NCBI GenBank assembly: GCA_021818545.1
Contig: JAKATX010000003.1
Location: forward strand, 1-36,194
From: Microcaldota archaeon
GTDB lineage: Archaea > Micrarchaeota > Micrarchaeia > Micrarchaeales > Micrarchaeaceae
Reading direction: 5' to 3'
DNA: 36,194 nucleotides
How positions within the stretch are numbered: the first letter of the stretch is position 1; each line of letters starts with the position of its first letter. Below, one piece after another: positions 1 through 8,237 of this stretch. The position numbers were made by a program, and so were the translations under genes. Under the pieces are notes generated by a model. The model had not been told where the DNA came from and made no database searches. It worked only from the letters and a program-made list of their open reading frames with translations.

Positions 1-127
1 ATATAGGCCAGTTGGGGCCGAGCCAATCAGCCACCTTTTACTTCAAGAACGCCTCCGCAGGCGCAATACCTACCGCCAATGTGCCGGTAGGTTATCCGTT
101 CACCGGCGACATATGGCTGGGATACTG
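1..127. repeat. Left copy of 127-bp inverted terminal repeat
   Basis: Bases 1-127 equal the reverse complement of 36068-36194 with no mismatch; the first difference is at base 128 (T here, C in the other copy), after which the two sequences stay homologous but diverge quickly. The repeat lies wholly inside the conserved core of two pilin genes. Exactly 127 is also a common assembler k-mer length, so the contig ends probably mark a shared graph node. Confidence 0.95.
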
Positions 128-1343
128 TACAACTCAGGGGTGCAGTTCGCCTACCAGTTTCGCAGAGGTCGGTACGATAAACGTGAAGGCAGCAGGAAGC
201 GCTTTCAGTGGGGGCACTTCGACAACTACGTCTAGTAGCACATCATCCACTTCATCGACTTCCTCCACATCTTCGACAACTTCAACAAGTGTGTATTACG
301 TTGAGCTGACTTTGACAAATAGCCAAAGCTCATCCACGTCGGCGCCGTCTCAGCAGATGATTACATTCAATCCATCCAGCTTCAGCACACACGAAGCCCA
401 GGATTTAGGGAACATAAGGTTCTATTCCGGAAGCGCAGGCACGGGGCAGGAGTTGTACAGCTGGTGCGAACGAGGATGCAATACGACATCATCCATGGCG
501 ATTTTTTGGGTTAAACTGACAAACTCCATAGCGGCAGGCAATACTATGACTATAAACATGACTTTAGAATCGACAACTGTGGAGTATGACCTCGCAAGCA
601 ATGGCATAAACGCATATGCAGGGGAAGCGCCAGAATTATCCTGCACTAATATAAGGCAAACACCATCTTGCGCAACCTATGCAGAATACGACAATGGTGC
701 CAATATATTTTCCGCGTTCTACGATAATTTCAAGGGGTCTACGCTTGATTCAAACTGGGTATATAGCTCGTGGACCACTAACGGCAACGGGGGACTGTAC
801 AGCATAAACAATGGGCTTAACCTAGATACAGTTGAGGCGAGCCAGAGTTACGGCGATCACATCAACAGCACTAAGACATTCACCAAGCCGTTTGGTTTTA
901 CGCTTTCATACCTAAGCCAGTATTATAAATCAAACACATGCGGTGCCCACGCATCATACATACAAGTAGGGACTTATCAGACAACCGGTATGTACGACTC
1001 TAGCTGCTATCCGGCTTACAATGTGCTTGGCAGCCAATGGGTTAACAGTAGTGGCTATGGCAGCGGGTCTGTTACTAAATTAAACGGTACTTTCACTGCA
1101 ATGTTGGGGCCATCTGGATCTGCCAATTACACTTTCTTCCAGTCCACCAATAACAATTACGGTGTTAGTCCTGCAACTGGCACAAGCAGCATGGCGTCAT
1201 CCAGCAACACGTTTGTAATAGGCGTAAGTGAATGGAATAACAATGCCGGAAATTACTCGAGCATTTACACAAATGATGTTGGCATGTTCACATATCCACC
1301 AAATGGCGTTATGCCAAGCGTAACTGTTGGCTCCTTACAGTGA
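1..1343 (+). CDS. Pilin-like surface protein with DUF2341-type domain, 5' end missing
   Basis: The reading frame is open to the left edge, so the N-terminal signal and membrane helix are cut off; the TTG at 12 is an internal Leu, not a start. By alignment with the pilin at 26996-28564, the first residues (IGQLGPSQSATFYF) match IGSLAPGQT inside the conserved pilin core, which runs to GTINVKAAG. A Ser/Thr linker follows (about 205-297), then a region like DUF2341 (YVELTLTNSQ, WVKLTNS, YAEYDNGANIF), then a lectin-like C-terminal part rich in Asn, Ser and Tyr ending MPSVTVGSLQ. The same C-terminal architecture and ending occur in the 26996-28564 protein. Probably a secreted, possibly glycosylated, pilus or cell-surface adhesin. 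DUF2341 is a family recognition by eye; ligand unknown. Confidence 0.75.
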   Translation, partial: IGQLGPSQSATFYFKNASAGAIPTANVPVGYPFTGDIWLGYCTTQGCSSPTSFAEVGTINVKAAGSAFSGGTSTTTSSSTSSTSSTSSTSSTTSTSVYYVELTLTNSQSSSTSAPSQQMITFNPSSFSTHEAQDLGNIRFYSGSAGTGQELYSWCERGCNTTSSMAIFWVKLTNSIAAGNTMTINMTLESTTVEYDLASNGINAYAGEAPELSCTNIRQTPSCATYAEYDNGANIFSAFYDNFKGSTLDSNWVYSSWTTNGNGGLYSINNGLNLDTVEASQSYGDHINSTKTFTKPFGFTLSYLSQYYKSNTCGAHASYIQVGTYQTTGMYDSSCYPAYNVLGSQWVNSSGYGSGSVTKLNGTFTAMLGPSGSANYTFFQSTNNNYGVSPATGTSSMASSSNTFVIGVSEWNNNAGNYSSIYTNDVGMFTYPPNGVMPSVTVGSLQ

Positions 1344-1390
1344 TATGCATAAGTACGCGTTGCCACTATTATTTATTTAGTCAGATAAAA

Positions 1391-1750
1391 ATGTATGAGA
1401 AGAAAATGAAAACATGCAAGTCAAAGGCCCAATCAGCTATTGAGTACCTGATGACCTACGGATGGGCGATATTGGTCATCGCTATAATAGTTTCGCTGTT
1501 ATTCGCGCTGGGGCTGTTCAACTCCGGTGCAAACACGCCGAACTTCTGCGTATCCCAGTCTAATTTCAACTGCTGGAATCCTGCATATACGTCGAACGGC
1601 ATAACGCTTACGATAAGCCAGAACACGGGGGAGGACATAATGACTCGTGGGCCTTCGTGGTTTCGTCATCCGAGCGCATCGGATCCAGCGGGCTGCCTGA
1701 GAACTTCTCGACCTCAAGCACGGACAACATGGTACACCTGGGCATTTTAG
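1391..1750 (+). CDS. Pilin-like protein, N-terminal fragment (gene broken by frameshift)
   Basis: Starts at ATG 1391 (MYEKKMKTCKSKAQ; ATG 1406 is an alternative), about 20 bases after a TATA-like TTATTTAT, so a leaderless or short-leader start fits; it lies 47 bases after the preceding pilin gene. The class III signal is clear: KA^QSAIEYL with Gln +1 and Glu +5, then the membrane helix TYGWAILVIAIIVSLLFALG. The pilin core continues to SQNTGEDI near 1639, after which this frame turns into nonsense and stops at 1750. The true continuation (NDSWAFVVSSS) is in the next frame from 1639. One missing A in the short A-run at 1639-1640 would join both pieces into one protein of about 507 residues. Confidence 0.75.
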   Translation: MYEKKMKTCKSKAQSAIEYLMTYGWAILVIAIIVSLLFALGLFNSGANTPNFCVSQSNFNCWNPAYTSNGITLTISQNTGEDIMTRGPSWFRHPSASDPAGCLRTSRPQARTTWYTWAF

Positions 1751-2910
1751 CTCCAGGCCAGACCGTCACATTGAACTACAGCGGTGGTGCATACGCAATG
1801 GCTGGTGACATACCTACCGGTAACAACATACCTGTAGGCTTTCAGTTCACAGGCTACGTCTGGCTCGCGTATTGCTCGGTGCCGTCATGCAATACTCCGA
1901 CCAGCTTCACGAAGGTAGGCACGATAAACGTGAAGAACAGCGGCCCTAGCACTTTCTCATCGCTGCCTACCACAACTACTACAAGCACATTGACTACAAC
2001 AAGCACGACAACCTCTACTTCGACAAGCACTTCTAGCACATCTACTACAGTAGCGACCACAACTAGCACTACGACGACGTCTTCGAGTAGCACGATACAG
2101 CAGACGTTCAATCCTACAGGCGGAGTGACTTATCAGGGCGATGTAGTATTTTCTTCATCGACAAGCCTTTCAGGGGATATTCTAGCAACAAACAGCATAT
2201 TCATACTAAGTGGGGTTACATTAACCACTAATGGGCACTCCCTCATTGCAGGAGCAGTGTTCAGCAATGCTGGCACGGTGGACACCGGCAACCTGAATAA
2301 TGGGGGCCCTAGCACAGGCACTAGCTCTGGAGGTTCGGGTAACTCAGGCGGGTCTGAAACGAATTCATATGGTGGATCTGGCGCGTCAGGCGGCAGCGGC
2401 GGCACAGGATGCGGATGCAATGGCCAATCAGGCGCTGGAGGCAACACGCAAGCTCCAGGTGGGGCAGCAGTATGCGCCTGTGGAGGCACCGGAAATAATG
2501 GTGCGACACCTTCTGCACCTTCATTAAGCGTATCGCTCTTAGAAACGTGGTATTCAGGAGGTATGGATGGTTACCTGTCTGGCGCTGGAGGCGGATCTTC
2601 CGGCATGAATGGCAGGGGCGGCGGCGGTGGAGGTGGTGGTTATGGCTTATATATACAAGCATCTTCTATAACAGCCGGAATAATAAATGGACAAGGTAAT
2701 GCAGGCCAATCGGCATCTTCAGGTGGCGGTGGTAGCGGGGGCGGTTCCGTGCTACTCGCGTATGGCACTACATACAGTTCTGGTACGTATAACCTTGTTG
2801 GAGGAGCAGGAGGAGGCTGCTCAGGGACTTGTGCAAGCCAGAGCGGAGGGGCAGGAGGGTCAGGCCAGCCCATAACGTATCAATGGTCAACGCCACCTAT
2901 TACGCCATGA
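1639..2910 (+). CDS. Pilin-like protein, C-terminal fragment with Gly-rich module
   Basis: Continuation of the pilin that starts at 1391, in the shifted frame; the first in-frame start codon is GTG 1657, which has no supporting signal, so this is not an independent gene. It carries the rest of the pilin core (LAPGQTVTLNY, GYVWLAYC, VGTINVKNSG), a Ser/Thr linker (about 1966-2100), a short stacked-repeat region (TLTTNGHSLIAG, FSNAGTVDTG) and a long Gly/Ser-rich domain with Cys pairs ending ITYQWSTPPITP. The same C-terminal module, with the same WSTPP ending, is in the pilin at the right edge. Likely surface adhesin or shaft protein. Whether the frameshift is real, programmed or a sequencing error cannot be told from the sequence. 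Confidence 0.72.
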   Translation, partial: NDSWAFVVSSSERIGSSGLPENFSTSSTDNMVHLGILAPGQTVTLNYSGGAYAMAGDIPTGNNIPVGFQFTGYVWLAYCSVPSCNTPTSFTKVGTINVKNSGPSTFSSLPTTTTTSTLTTTSTTTSTSTSTSSTSTTVATTTSTTTTSSSSTIQQTFNPTGGVTYQGDVVFSSSTSLSGDILATNSIFILSGVTLTTNGHSLIAGAVFSNAGTVDTGNLNNGGPSTGTSSGGSGNSGGSETNSYGGSGASGGSGGTGCGCNGQSGAGGNTQAPGGAAVCACGGTGNNGATPSAPSLSVSLLETWYSGGMDGYLSGAGGGSSGMNGRGGGGGGGGYGLYIQASSITAGIINGQGNAGQSASSGGGGSGGGSVLLAYGTTYSSGTYNLVGGAGGGCSGTCASQSGGAGGSGQPITYQWSTPPITP

Positions 2911-2948
2911 GACATGATGCTAGAGCCAAACGGAACTTCTAGCCCGCA

Positions 2949-2961
2949 TAAAATTATTAAA
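2949..2961 (+). promoter_or_regulatory. TATA-box promoter of uridine phosphorylase gene
   Basis: AT-rich ATAAAATTATTAA lies about 28 bases before the ATG at 2984, the spacing expected for a leaderless archaeal transcript. It supports that start over the later Met codons. Confidence 0.4.
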
Positions 2962-2983
2962 TGCTGGCACACTAATTCTAACT

Positions 2984-3796
2984 ATGGCACATGTAAAGCG
3001 CGGAAATACTTCTGCTGCGCATAAGATGCGTTCCGTAGCGGCTGCACCGATTGATGACTCAGGCAAGGTTTATCATTTGGGCCTAGGCAAGGGAGACGTA
3101 GGCGATATAGCGCTGATGCCAGGCGATCCAGGTCGCGTGCCGAGGATAGCTGAATTTTTTGACAGAAGCAAAGAGCTTAATGCACACAGGGAGTACTGCT
3201 CTTACGCAGGGTACGTTGGCAAAAAACGCATTATTGCGATTTCAACAGGCATAGGGGCGCCATCGACCGCAATAGCCATAGAGGAGCTGGCGCGGCTTGG
3301 AGTCAAAACGATGATAAGGATAGGCACCTGCGGCTCGATAACAAAAGACGCCGGAGTGGGCAGCTTAATAGTGGCCGATTCCGCAGTAAGGCTTGACGGC
3401 ACCACGCCGCATTACATAATGAAGGAATACCCTGCGGCGGGCACTCCAGAGATAACAATTGCACTGAAAGAATCAGCCATTGCGCTAAAGAAGGACGTGA
3501 CCGTTGGCACAACTGCATCGTCCGACTCTTTCTATGTAGGGCAGGGTAGGAGCGGATTCAATGGCTATGCGCCTAGCAATTCGCTCACCTTGATAAAGAC
3601 GCTCCAGGACGCCAAGGTAAAATGCTTCGAAATGGAAGCCTCGACGCTTTTTACGCTGGGCAGGATATACGATATCAGGACCGGGGCGATATTCGCGGTC
3701 ATAGCCAACAGGGTAACCAACGAGTTCATGGTCAATGCCGGAGTAGATGACGCCATAAATGCTACGATAAACGCCATACGCGATGGCGGAATCTGA
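2984..3796 (+). CDS. udp: Uridine phosphorylase (nucleoside phosphorylase family)
   Basis: 270 residues, a usual length for the PNP/UDP phosphorylase family, which splits a nucleoside with phosphate into base and ribose-1-phosphate in the cytoplasm. Visible family signatures in order: MPGDPGRVPRIA (phosphate-binding loop), REYCSYAGY, STGIGAPSTAIAIEEL, IRIGTCGSI, DSFYVGQGR and CFEMEASTLFTLG (ribose/base site Glu). GTCGSI, the DG...PHY segment and the GQGR motif resemble uridine phosphorylases more than purine enzymes; substrate choice is inferred. About 20 extra N-terminal residues precede the usual family start, so a later Met is possible, but promoter spacing favours 2984. A second, purine-type family member lies at 16814-17530. 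Confidence 0.85.
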   Translation: MAHVKRGNTSAAHKMRSVAAAPIDDSGKVYHLGLGKGDVGDIALMPGDPGRVPRIAEFFDRSKELNAHREYCSYAGYVGKKRIIAISTGIGAPSTAIAIEELARLGVKTMIRIGTCGSITKDAGVGSLIVADSAVRLDGTTPHYIMKEYPAAGTPEITIALKESAIALKKDVTVGTTASSDSFYVGQGRSGFNGYAPSNSLTLIKTLQDAKVKCFEMEASTLFTLGRIYDIRTGAIFAVIANRVTNEFMVNAGVDDAINATINAIRDGGI

Positions 3797-3951
3797 TTTG
3801 TGCAAGGCACTCCGACCTTGCTTTATACTGCTTTTCCGCATTTGTGATACGTTAGAATTTAAATAATGAATGCGTTATATAGGATGGGCAAGAGTACTTT
3901 GGGCGCATCTGCTCCCTGAGCGATCTGACTGGATTAGATTAAAGTGTTTTT

Positions 3952-5682
3952 ATGGCTTCTGTTAGCATTAGAATCGCCGCAGCGAACGGCGACGGAGTGG
4001 ATTCGAGCGGCGCGCTGCTCGGCAAAGTTGCAGCTCTTCATGGACTTGAAGTCTTCGGGAATAGGGGTTACCAGTCCGTGATAAGGGGCGGGCACGTATG
4101 GAATCAGGTCAGGATGGGGGATGAGAAACTCTACAGCTATGGGGACAAGATAGATATACTCGTAACGCTAAACCAGGACGGGATAAAGAACCAGAAAGGC
4201 CACCTTGGCGACAACGCCATAGTGATATACGATCCGTCGAAGTGCAACGTAGACGAGATCAAGGGCTCCTCGTTCAAGCTGCTTCCGATGCCGCTGCTGG
4301 ACATGGCAGTCGCGGCAGGAGGCGATCCTATAATGAGGAATATGGTTGCCATAGGCGCCATACTCAAGATAGTTGGGATACCGCTTAGCGTTTTGGAAGG
4401 TATAATAACCAAGATGTTCTCCAAGAAGGGAGATGAAGTAGTCAAGAGCAATATAAAAGCCGCAACAGATGGCTACAATTACAAGGGCGTTGAGAAGGCA
4501 TATGATATAAAAGGCGATGGAAAGCCGAGATACCTGCTTGAGGGCAACATAGCATTGGCTTTGGGAGCTTACGCAGCAGGATGCAAATACTATGCCGCAT
4601 ACCCGATGACGCCTGCAAGCAGCATAATGCAGTGGTACGCCGCACACGCAAACAAGGGGGCGTTCATGAAGCAGACGGAGGACGAGATATCTGCGATAAA
4701 TTCAACCATAGGCGCCGCTACCGCTGGCGTTAGGGCCATGTGCGGCACTAGCGGAGGCGGTTTCTCGCTGATGGTAGAGGCGCTGGGCTTCTCCGGCATG
4801 ATAGAAGCTCCGATAGTAGTGGTAGAATCGCAGAGGACCGGACCAAGCACTGGCCTGCCAACAAAGACGGAGCAGGCGGACTTGCTGTTCGTGATGCATG
4901 CTTCGCAGGGCGAATTCCCCAGGATAGTGATGGCTCCGAGGAGCGTTGAGGAGGCCTTCTATTTGGCAGCGAATGCGTTCAATCTTGCGGATAGGTACCA
5001 ATGTCCTGTGATAATAATGATGGATTTATTCTTGTCAGAGCACTTCGAGACTGTATCGGGATTCGATGTGGATTCGATAAAGATAGACAGGGGAAAGATA
5101 GCGGACCCGGCAAAGACCCAGGGCAGGTTCAAGCGTTATGAGTTGACCGAAGACGGGATATCGCCGCGGTCCATGCCGGGCACCAAGGGCATGTCTTTTA
5201 TAGCCCCGAGCGACGAGCACAATGAGCATGGCGACATAGTAAGCGATGTGCTGGCCGGCATAGATGAGCATATTGAAATGAGGATAAAGATGCACGAGAA
5301 GAGGATGCGCAAGATCACCACAATGCTCAAGAATGAGGATGTATTCGTGCCGAATATACAGAATGATGGAGCGAAACACTTCATGGTCACTTTCGGCTCC
5401 ACTACGGAAGTCGCGAATGAAGCGATGATTGCATTGAATAAGAAAGGCCTCGACGTGGGGCTTATATCGTTCAATTACCTCATGCCGCTTGACGCGAAGA
5501 AGACTAAGGAGATGCTTAGCGGGAAACACCTGATAGACATCGAATGCAACTTCACTGCGCAGCTTGCCAAGGTCATAATGATGGAGACAGGCATAGAGAT
5601 GCCTGACAAGATACTCAAGTACGATGGGGAGACGTTGAATTGCAGCGAGATAGTAGAAAGGATAACCCCTATGCTTAAATGA
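3952..5682 (+). CDS. korA: 2-oxoacid:ferredoxin oxidoreductase, alpha subunit (gamma-alpha fusion)
   Basis: 576 residues. The enzyme oxidatively decarboxylates a 2-oxoacid to acyl-CoA, passing electrons to ferredoxin. Residues 1 to about 180 are the gamma domain (GKVAALHGLEVF, GNRGYQSVIRGGHVWNQVR) and residues from about 195 are the pyrimidine-binding alpha domain with YPMTPASS at 217-224, the variant of the YPITPS motif. This gamma-alpha fusion with a separate beta subunit is the arrangement of Sulfolobus-type two-subunit enzymes, which accept several 2-oxoacids. The next gene is the beta subunit and overlaps by 4 bases, so translation is probably coupled. The substrate (2-oxoglutarate or pyruvate) is not resolved; the nearby histidine-to-glutamate pathway makes 2-oxoglutarate attractive but that is inference. 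Confidence 0.88.
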   Translation: MASVSIRIAAANGDGVDSSGALLGKVAALHGLEVFGNRGYQSVIRGGHVWNQVRMGDEKLYSYGDKIDILVTLNQDGIKNQKGHLGDNAIVIYDPSKCNVDEIKGSSFKLLPMPLLDMAVAAGGDPIMRNMVAIGAILKIVGIPLSVLEGIITKMFSKKGDEVVKSNIKAATDGYNYKGVEKAYDIKGDGKPRYLLEGNIALALGAYAAGCKYYAAYPMTPASSIMQWYAAHANKGAFMKQTEDEISAINSTIGAATAGVRAMCGTSGGGFSLMVEALGFSGMIEAPIVVVESQRTGPSTGLPTKTEQADLLFVMHASQGEFPRIVMAPRSVEEAFYLAANAFNLADRYQCPVIIMMDLFLSEHFETVSGFDVDSIKIDRGKIADPAKTQGRFKRYELTEDGISPRSMPGTKGMSFIAPSDEHNEHGDIVSDVLAGIDEHIEMRIKMHEKRMRKITTMLKNEDVFVPNIQNDGAKHFMVTFGSTTEVANEAMIALNKKGLDVGLISFNYLMPLDAKKTKEMLSGKHLIDIECNFTAQLAKVIMMETGIEMPDKILKYDGETLNCSEIVERITPMLK

Positions 5683-6560
5683 TTCGTGATAACATGCCAC
5701 AAAACTATTCTAACGGCGTTAAACCGATATTCTGCCCCGGATGCGGTGACTTCGGAGTATACGCGGGGCTCACAAAAGCATTCCAGGACCTGAACATAGA
5801 CAAGGACAACCTCTTGGTCGTTACTGGGATAGGATGCAGTTCAAGCATAGTGCAAGCGTTTGGATGCTACGGCATACACAGCCTGCACGGCAGGCTGCTT
5901 CCCGTGGCAATGGGCGCAAAACTGGCAAACCACGACCTCACGGTAGTCGGGGTTGGTGGCGACGGGGACGGGTACGGAATAGGATCCGCGCACTTCCTGC
6001 ATACCGCAAGGAGGAACATAAACATAACTTATATTGTAATGAACAACGAGACCTATGGTTTGACGACAGGGCAGGCCTCGCCCACTGGCCTGAAAGGCTA
6101 CAAGACCAAGTCAACCCCATTCGGGATCATAGAAAACCCGCTTAATCCTCTCGCGGTGGCGATAGGAGCAGGAGCAACGTATGTTGCAAGAGGTTTTTCC
6201 GGTGACCCCATGCATTTAGCGGAGCTCATAAAGAACGGGATAACCCATAAGGGTTTCTCCCTCATAGACGTGTTCAGCCCATGCGTCACTTTCAATTACC
6301 TGAATACATATGACTGGTTCAGGAGCAGGGTCTACAAGATGGACAGTAACAGCCATAATGTTTCTGACAAGAGCGCCGCGCTGAAGAAAGCAGTTGAGGA
6401 TGAGGAAACCGACTATGAGAAGCTGCCCCTAGGCTTATTCTACAAGACAGACAAGCCTATCTATGAGGATCTGGACATCACACTGAAGGATGGCCCGTTG
6501 ATAAAACAGCCGATGCCGACAAAGGAGAAAATACTTGAGTTGCTAGGGGAGAACCAGTGA
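5679..6560 (+). CDS. korB: 2-oxoacid:ferredoxin oxidoreductase, beta subunit
   Basis: 293 residues. Thiamine-diphosphate and 4Fe-4S binding partner of the preceding alpha subunit. Visible: CPGC at 19-22, Cys53 (GIGCSS) and Cys202 (FSPCVTF), the four cluster ligands of this subunit type; the TPP/Mg motif GDGDGYG at 94-100 followed by NN at 122-123. The ATG at 5679 overlaps the alpha stop as ATGA; a second ATG at 5694 (MPQNYSNGV) would give a length closer to relatives and may be the true start. The C-terminal tail after about 210 is the usual family extension. No cysteine-rich delta subunit is present nearby. Confidence 0.9.
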   Translation: MIRDNMPQNYSNGVKPIFCPGCGDFGVYAGLTKAFQDLNIDKDNLLVVTGIGCSSSIVQAFGCYGIHSLHGRLLPVAMGAKLANHDLTVVGVGGDGDGYGIGSAHFLHTARRNINITYIVMNNETYGLTTGQASPTGLKGYKTKSTPFGIIENPLNPLAVAIGAGATYVARGFSGDPMHLAELIKNGITHKGFSLIDVFSPCVTFNYLNTYDWFRSRVYKMDSNSHNVSDKSAALKKAVEDEETDYEKLPLGLFYKTDKPIYEDLDITLKDGPLIKQPMPTKEKILELLGENQ

Positions 6561-6566
6561 AGCACG

Positions 6567-6590
6567 AAATACGTTCCTGTAAACGTATTT
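6567..6590. repeat. Perfect 9-bp inverted repeat after korB
   Basis: AAATACGTT and AACGTATTT flank the 6-base loop CCTGTA, starting 6 bases after the korB stop. It could be a transcript-end hairpin or an operator for the next gene (start 6655). There is no T-run after it, so a simple terminator reading is weak. Confidence 0.45.
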
Positions 6591-6616
6591 AAAACCGTTT
6601 ATTGGCAGGAAAAAAA

Positions 6617-6626
6617 TACTTATATG
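6617..6626 (+). promoter_or_regulatory. TATA box before the 6655 gene
   Basis: TACTTATATG is centred about 33 bases before ATG 6655 and 21 before ATG 6643. A transcript start near 6648 would exclude the first ATG, which favours 6655. Confidence 0.4.
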
Positions 6627-6654
6627 ACCCAGTACATAGATAATGTGTGAATTT

Positions 6655-6990
6655 ATGGCAACTTCAACCAAACTGAGCAGCAAGGAGAAAGAGGTTCACG
6701 CTAAGATAGAGGGATTTCTGAATGATTACTTTGCCGAGCAATTAAGGCATTTGCGCACAGACGATGGGCTATCCGATATTTACAAGAAGGGCATGGAACG
6801 CCCATATAAGATAAAAGTGGAATCAGCAGAGCGGCGCGGTGACATGAATTATGACGTGGCCTTCAGGGACGTCAAGTACAAAGAATCCGCCAAGAGGAGC
6901 CTGAGCAAATGCATAATGTCGATAAAAGAGGATGAGATGAAGGTTATCAAGTGGGTCAAGCTGGACCTGGTAGGGCCTTTGTTGCATTGA
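6655..6990 (+). CDS. Conserved-looking small protein, function unknown
   Basis: 111 residues from ATG 6655 (MATSTKLSS; 115 from ATG 6643, which promoter spacing disfavours). I do not recognise the family. It is charged and mostly helical at the N-terminus (SKEKEVHAKIEGFLNDYF), with no signal peptide or membrane segment, so a cytoplasmic protein is likely. It has its own TATA box and ends 3 bases before the stop of the convergent carbonic anhydrase-like gene. Codon use looks like its neighbours. It could be a small regulator or a nucleic-acid or protein-binding factor, but nothing visible decides this. Confidence 0.55.
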   Translation: MATSTKLSSKEKEVHAKIEGFLNDYFAEQLRHLRTDDGLSDIYKKGMERPYKIKVESAERRGDMNYDVAFRDVKYKESAKRSLSKCIMSIKEDEMKVIKWVKLDLVGPLLH

Positions 6991-6993
6991 AGC

Positions 6994-7527
6994 TTATCCT
7001 GTCTTATTACTTTTTGAGGCTTTCATGTAATGCTCCTTCAGCTTTACGTATGCCTCCCAATTCCTTGTTATACGGGCCTTGTGCTCTTCTGTGGTGCTTT
7101 TGACCACCTTTGCGGGCACGCCCATGACTATGCTGTTGCTCGGTATTTTGGTGCCTTCCGGCACTACTGCGCCTGCTCCTATTATGCACCATTCGCCTAT
7201 CTCGGCGCCTTCGAGTATCACTGATCCCATACCTATTATGCAGTTGTCTTCTATGACACATCCATGGACTATCGCATTGTGCCCTATCGAGACGTTGTTC
7301 CCAACCACTGTTGGGTATTTATCGGCAGTGCCGTGCATGACTGAATTGTCTTGCACGCTGCAGTTGCTCCCTATTTTTATGTAATGCATGTCTCCCCTGA
7401 GCACACATCCGTACCACACGCTTGAATTTTCCCCTATAGTTACATCTCCTATTATGGTGGCGTTAGGCGCCACGAATGCAGTATCCGCAATTTTCGGCAT
7501 CTTGCCATCGAATCCTTCGATCCCCAT
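6994..7527 (-). CDS. Gamma carbonic anhydrase family protein (left-handed beta-helix)
   Basis: 177 residues from ATG 7527 (a TTG one codon upstream is possible). Hexapeptide-repeat protein with repeating I-G-x-x-x-x-I units (ATIIGDVTIGENSSVWYG). The three zinc-type histidines of the gamma class are present: His65 (NSVMHGT), His83 and His88 (SIGHNAIVHGC). A helical tail follows after about 150, as in YrdA/PaaY-like proteins. These are trimeric; some hydrate CO2, others have unproven activity. It follows the methyltransferase gene with a gap of about 20 bases on the same strand, so the two are probably co-transcribed. Carbonic anhydrase activity is plausible, not shown. Confidence 0.82.
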   Translation of the reverse strand: MGIEGFDGKMPKIADTAFVAPNATIIGDVTIGENSSVWYGCVLRGDMHYIKIGSNCSVQDNSVMHGTADKYPTVVGNNVSIGHNAIVHGCVIEDNCIIGMGSVILEGAEIGEWCIIGAGAVVPEGTKIPSNSIVMGVPAKVVKSTTEEHKARITRNWEAYVKLKEHYMKASKSNKTG

Positions 7528-7547
7528 CAAACCACTTAAACGCTTTG

Positions 7548-8237
7548 TTATTTCTCTCCAGTAATTATGTATGCTATTCCTGATACCATGTTGCTCATGC
7601 TTACGTTGTTGAATTCATTTTTGGTCGCAAGGTACACCAGCCGCTTCTTGTCAAATTTCATGATGCTATGAACGAGCCATGAGTACGCGTTGCGCTGCAC
7701 GAGAGTGCCCATTGCAAGCATTACCTTAGAATAGAATTTGAAGAAGGCACGGCCAAAGCGGCTGTCCGGCATTGCCATGTCTATGAAAACGAACTTTCCT
7801 CCTGGCTTCAGGACCCTATGGACTTCCTTTAGGAATTTATCCAAGTCGTCAAAATTTCTAAGTGAAAAAGCGGTTGTAACGACGTCGAATGAGTTGTCTT
7901 CATACTCCATGTTTAGGGCATCGCCCAACTCGAAACTTATTTCTGCCGCCCTTCGCTTTGCCGCTTTGGCTTTTGCTATGTCCAGCATCTTTTTGCTGAA
8001 GTCCATGCCGACTATTTCAGCCTTCTTGCCGTTCTTTAAAGCCATGTTATGCACTGCGAACGCCAAATCGCCAGTTCCGGTTGCCACGTCAAGAGCCTTG
8101 AATGACTCTTTGTCAGGTATGCTCTCATAGGCAGCACGACGGCGCCACAACGTGTCCACGCCAAAGCTAAGGACATGATTCATCGTATCATATTTGCCAG
8201 ATATGTCAGAAAATAGATTGCGTATCCTCTCGCTCAT
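7548..8237 (-). CDS. UbiE/MenG-like SAM-dependent methyltransferase
   Basis: 229 residues, the usual length of the UbiE family, which C-methylates demethylmenaquinone or related quinone precursors at the membrane. Visible: N-terminal VRNLFSDIS-like segment with KYDTMNHVLSFG (family signature), SAM motif I LDVATGTGDLAF at 49-60, motif II GMDFSKKML, the GDALNMEYEDNSFDVVTTAFSLRNF region typical of UbiE, and VLKPGGKFVFIDM. The C-terminal end is family-like. No other quinone genes are in the window, so the quinone role is inferred; methylation of another lipid or cofactor cannot be excluded. First gene of a likely two-gene unit with the carbonic anhydrase-like gene. Confidence 0.8.
   Translation of the reverse strand: MSERIRNLFSDISGKYDTMNHVLSFGVDTLWRRRAAYESIPDKESFKALDVATGTGDLAFAVHNMALKNGKKAEIVGMDFSKKMLDIAKAKAAKRRAAEISFELGDALNMEYEDNSFDVVTTAFSLRNFDDLDKFLKEVHRVLKPGGKFVFIDMAMPDSRFGRAFFKFYSKVMLAMGTLVQRNAYSWLVHSIMKFDKKRLVYLATKNEFNNVSMSNMVSGIAYIITGEK

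Noticed and set aside
12-14. TTG at 12 (and the mirror TTG at 36183) as true gene starts
   Set aside because: Alignment to the complete pilin at 26996-28564 shows these lie in the middle of the pilin core; the frames are open to the window edges.
1854-2873. Long reading frames antisense to the Ser/Thr and Gly-rich regions
   Set aside because: Repetitive codons such as ACx, TCx and GGx leave few stops on the other strand; the antisense products are low-complexity Val- or Pro-rich chains without family features.
1657-2910. Independent gene starting with GTG 1657
   Set aside because: It has no promoter or ribosome site and begins mid-domain; it is the frameshifted rest of the pilin that starts at 1391.
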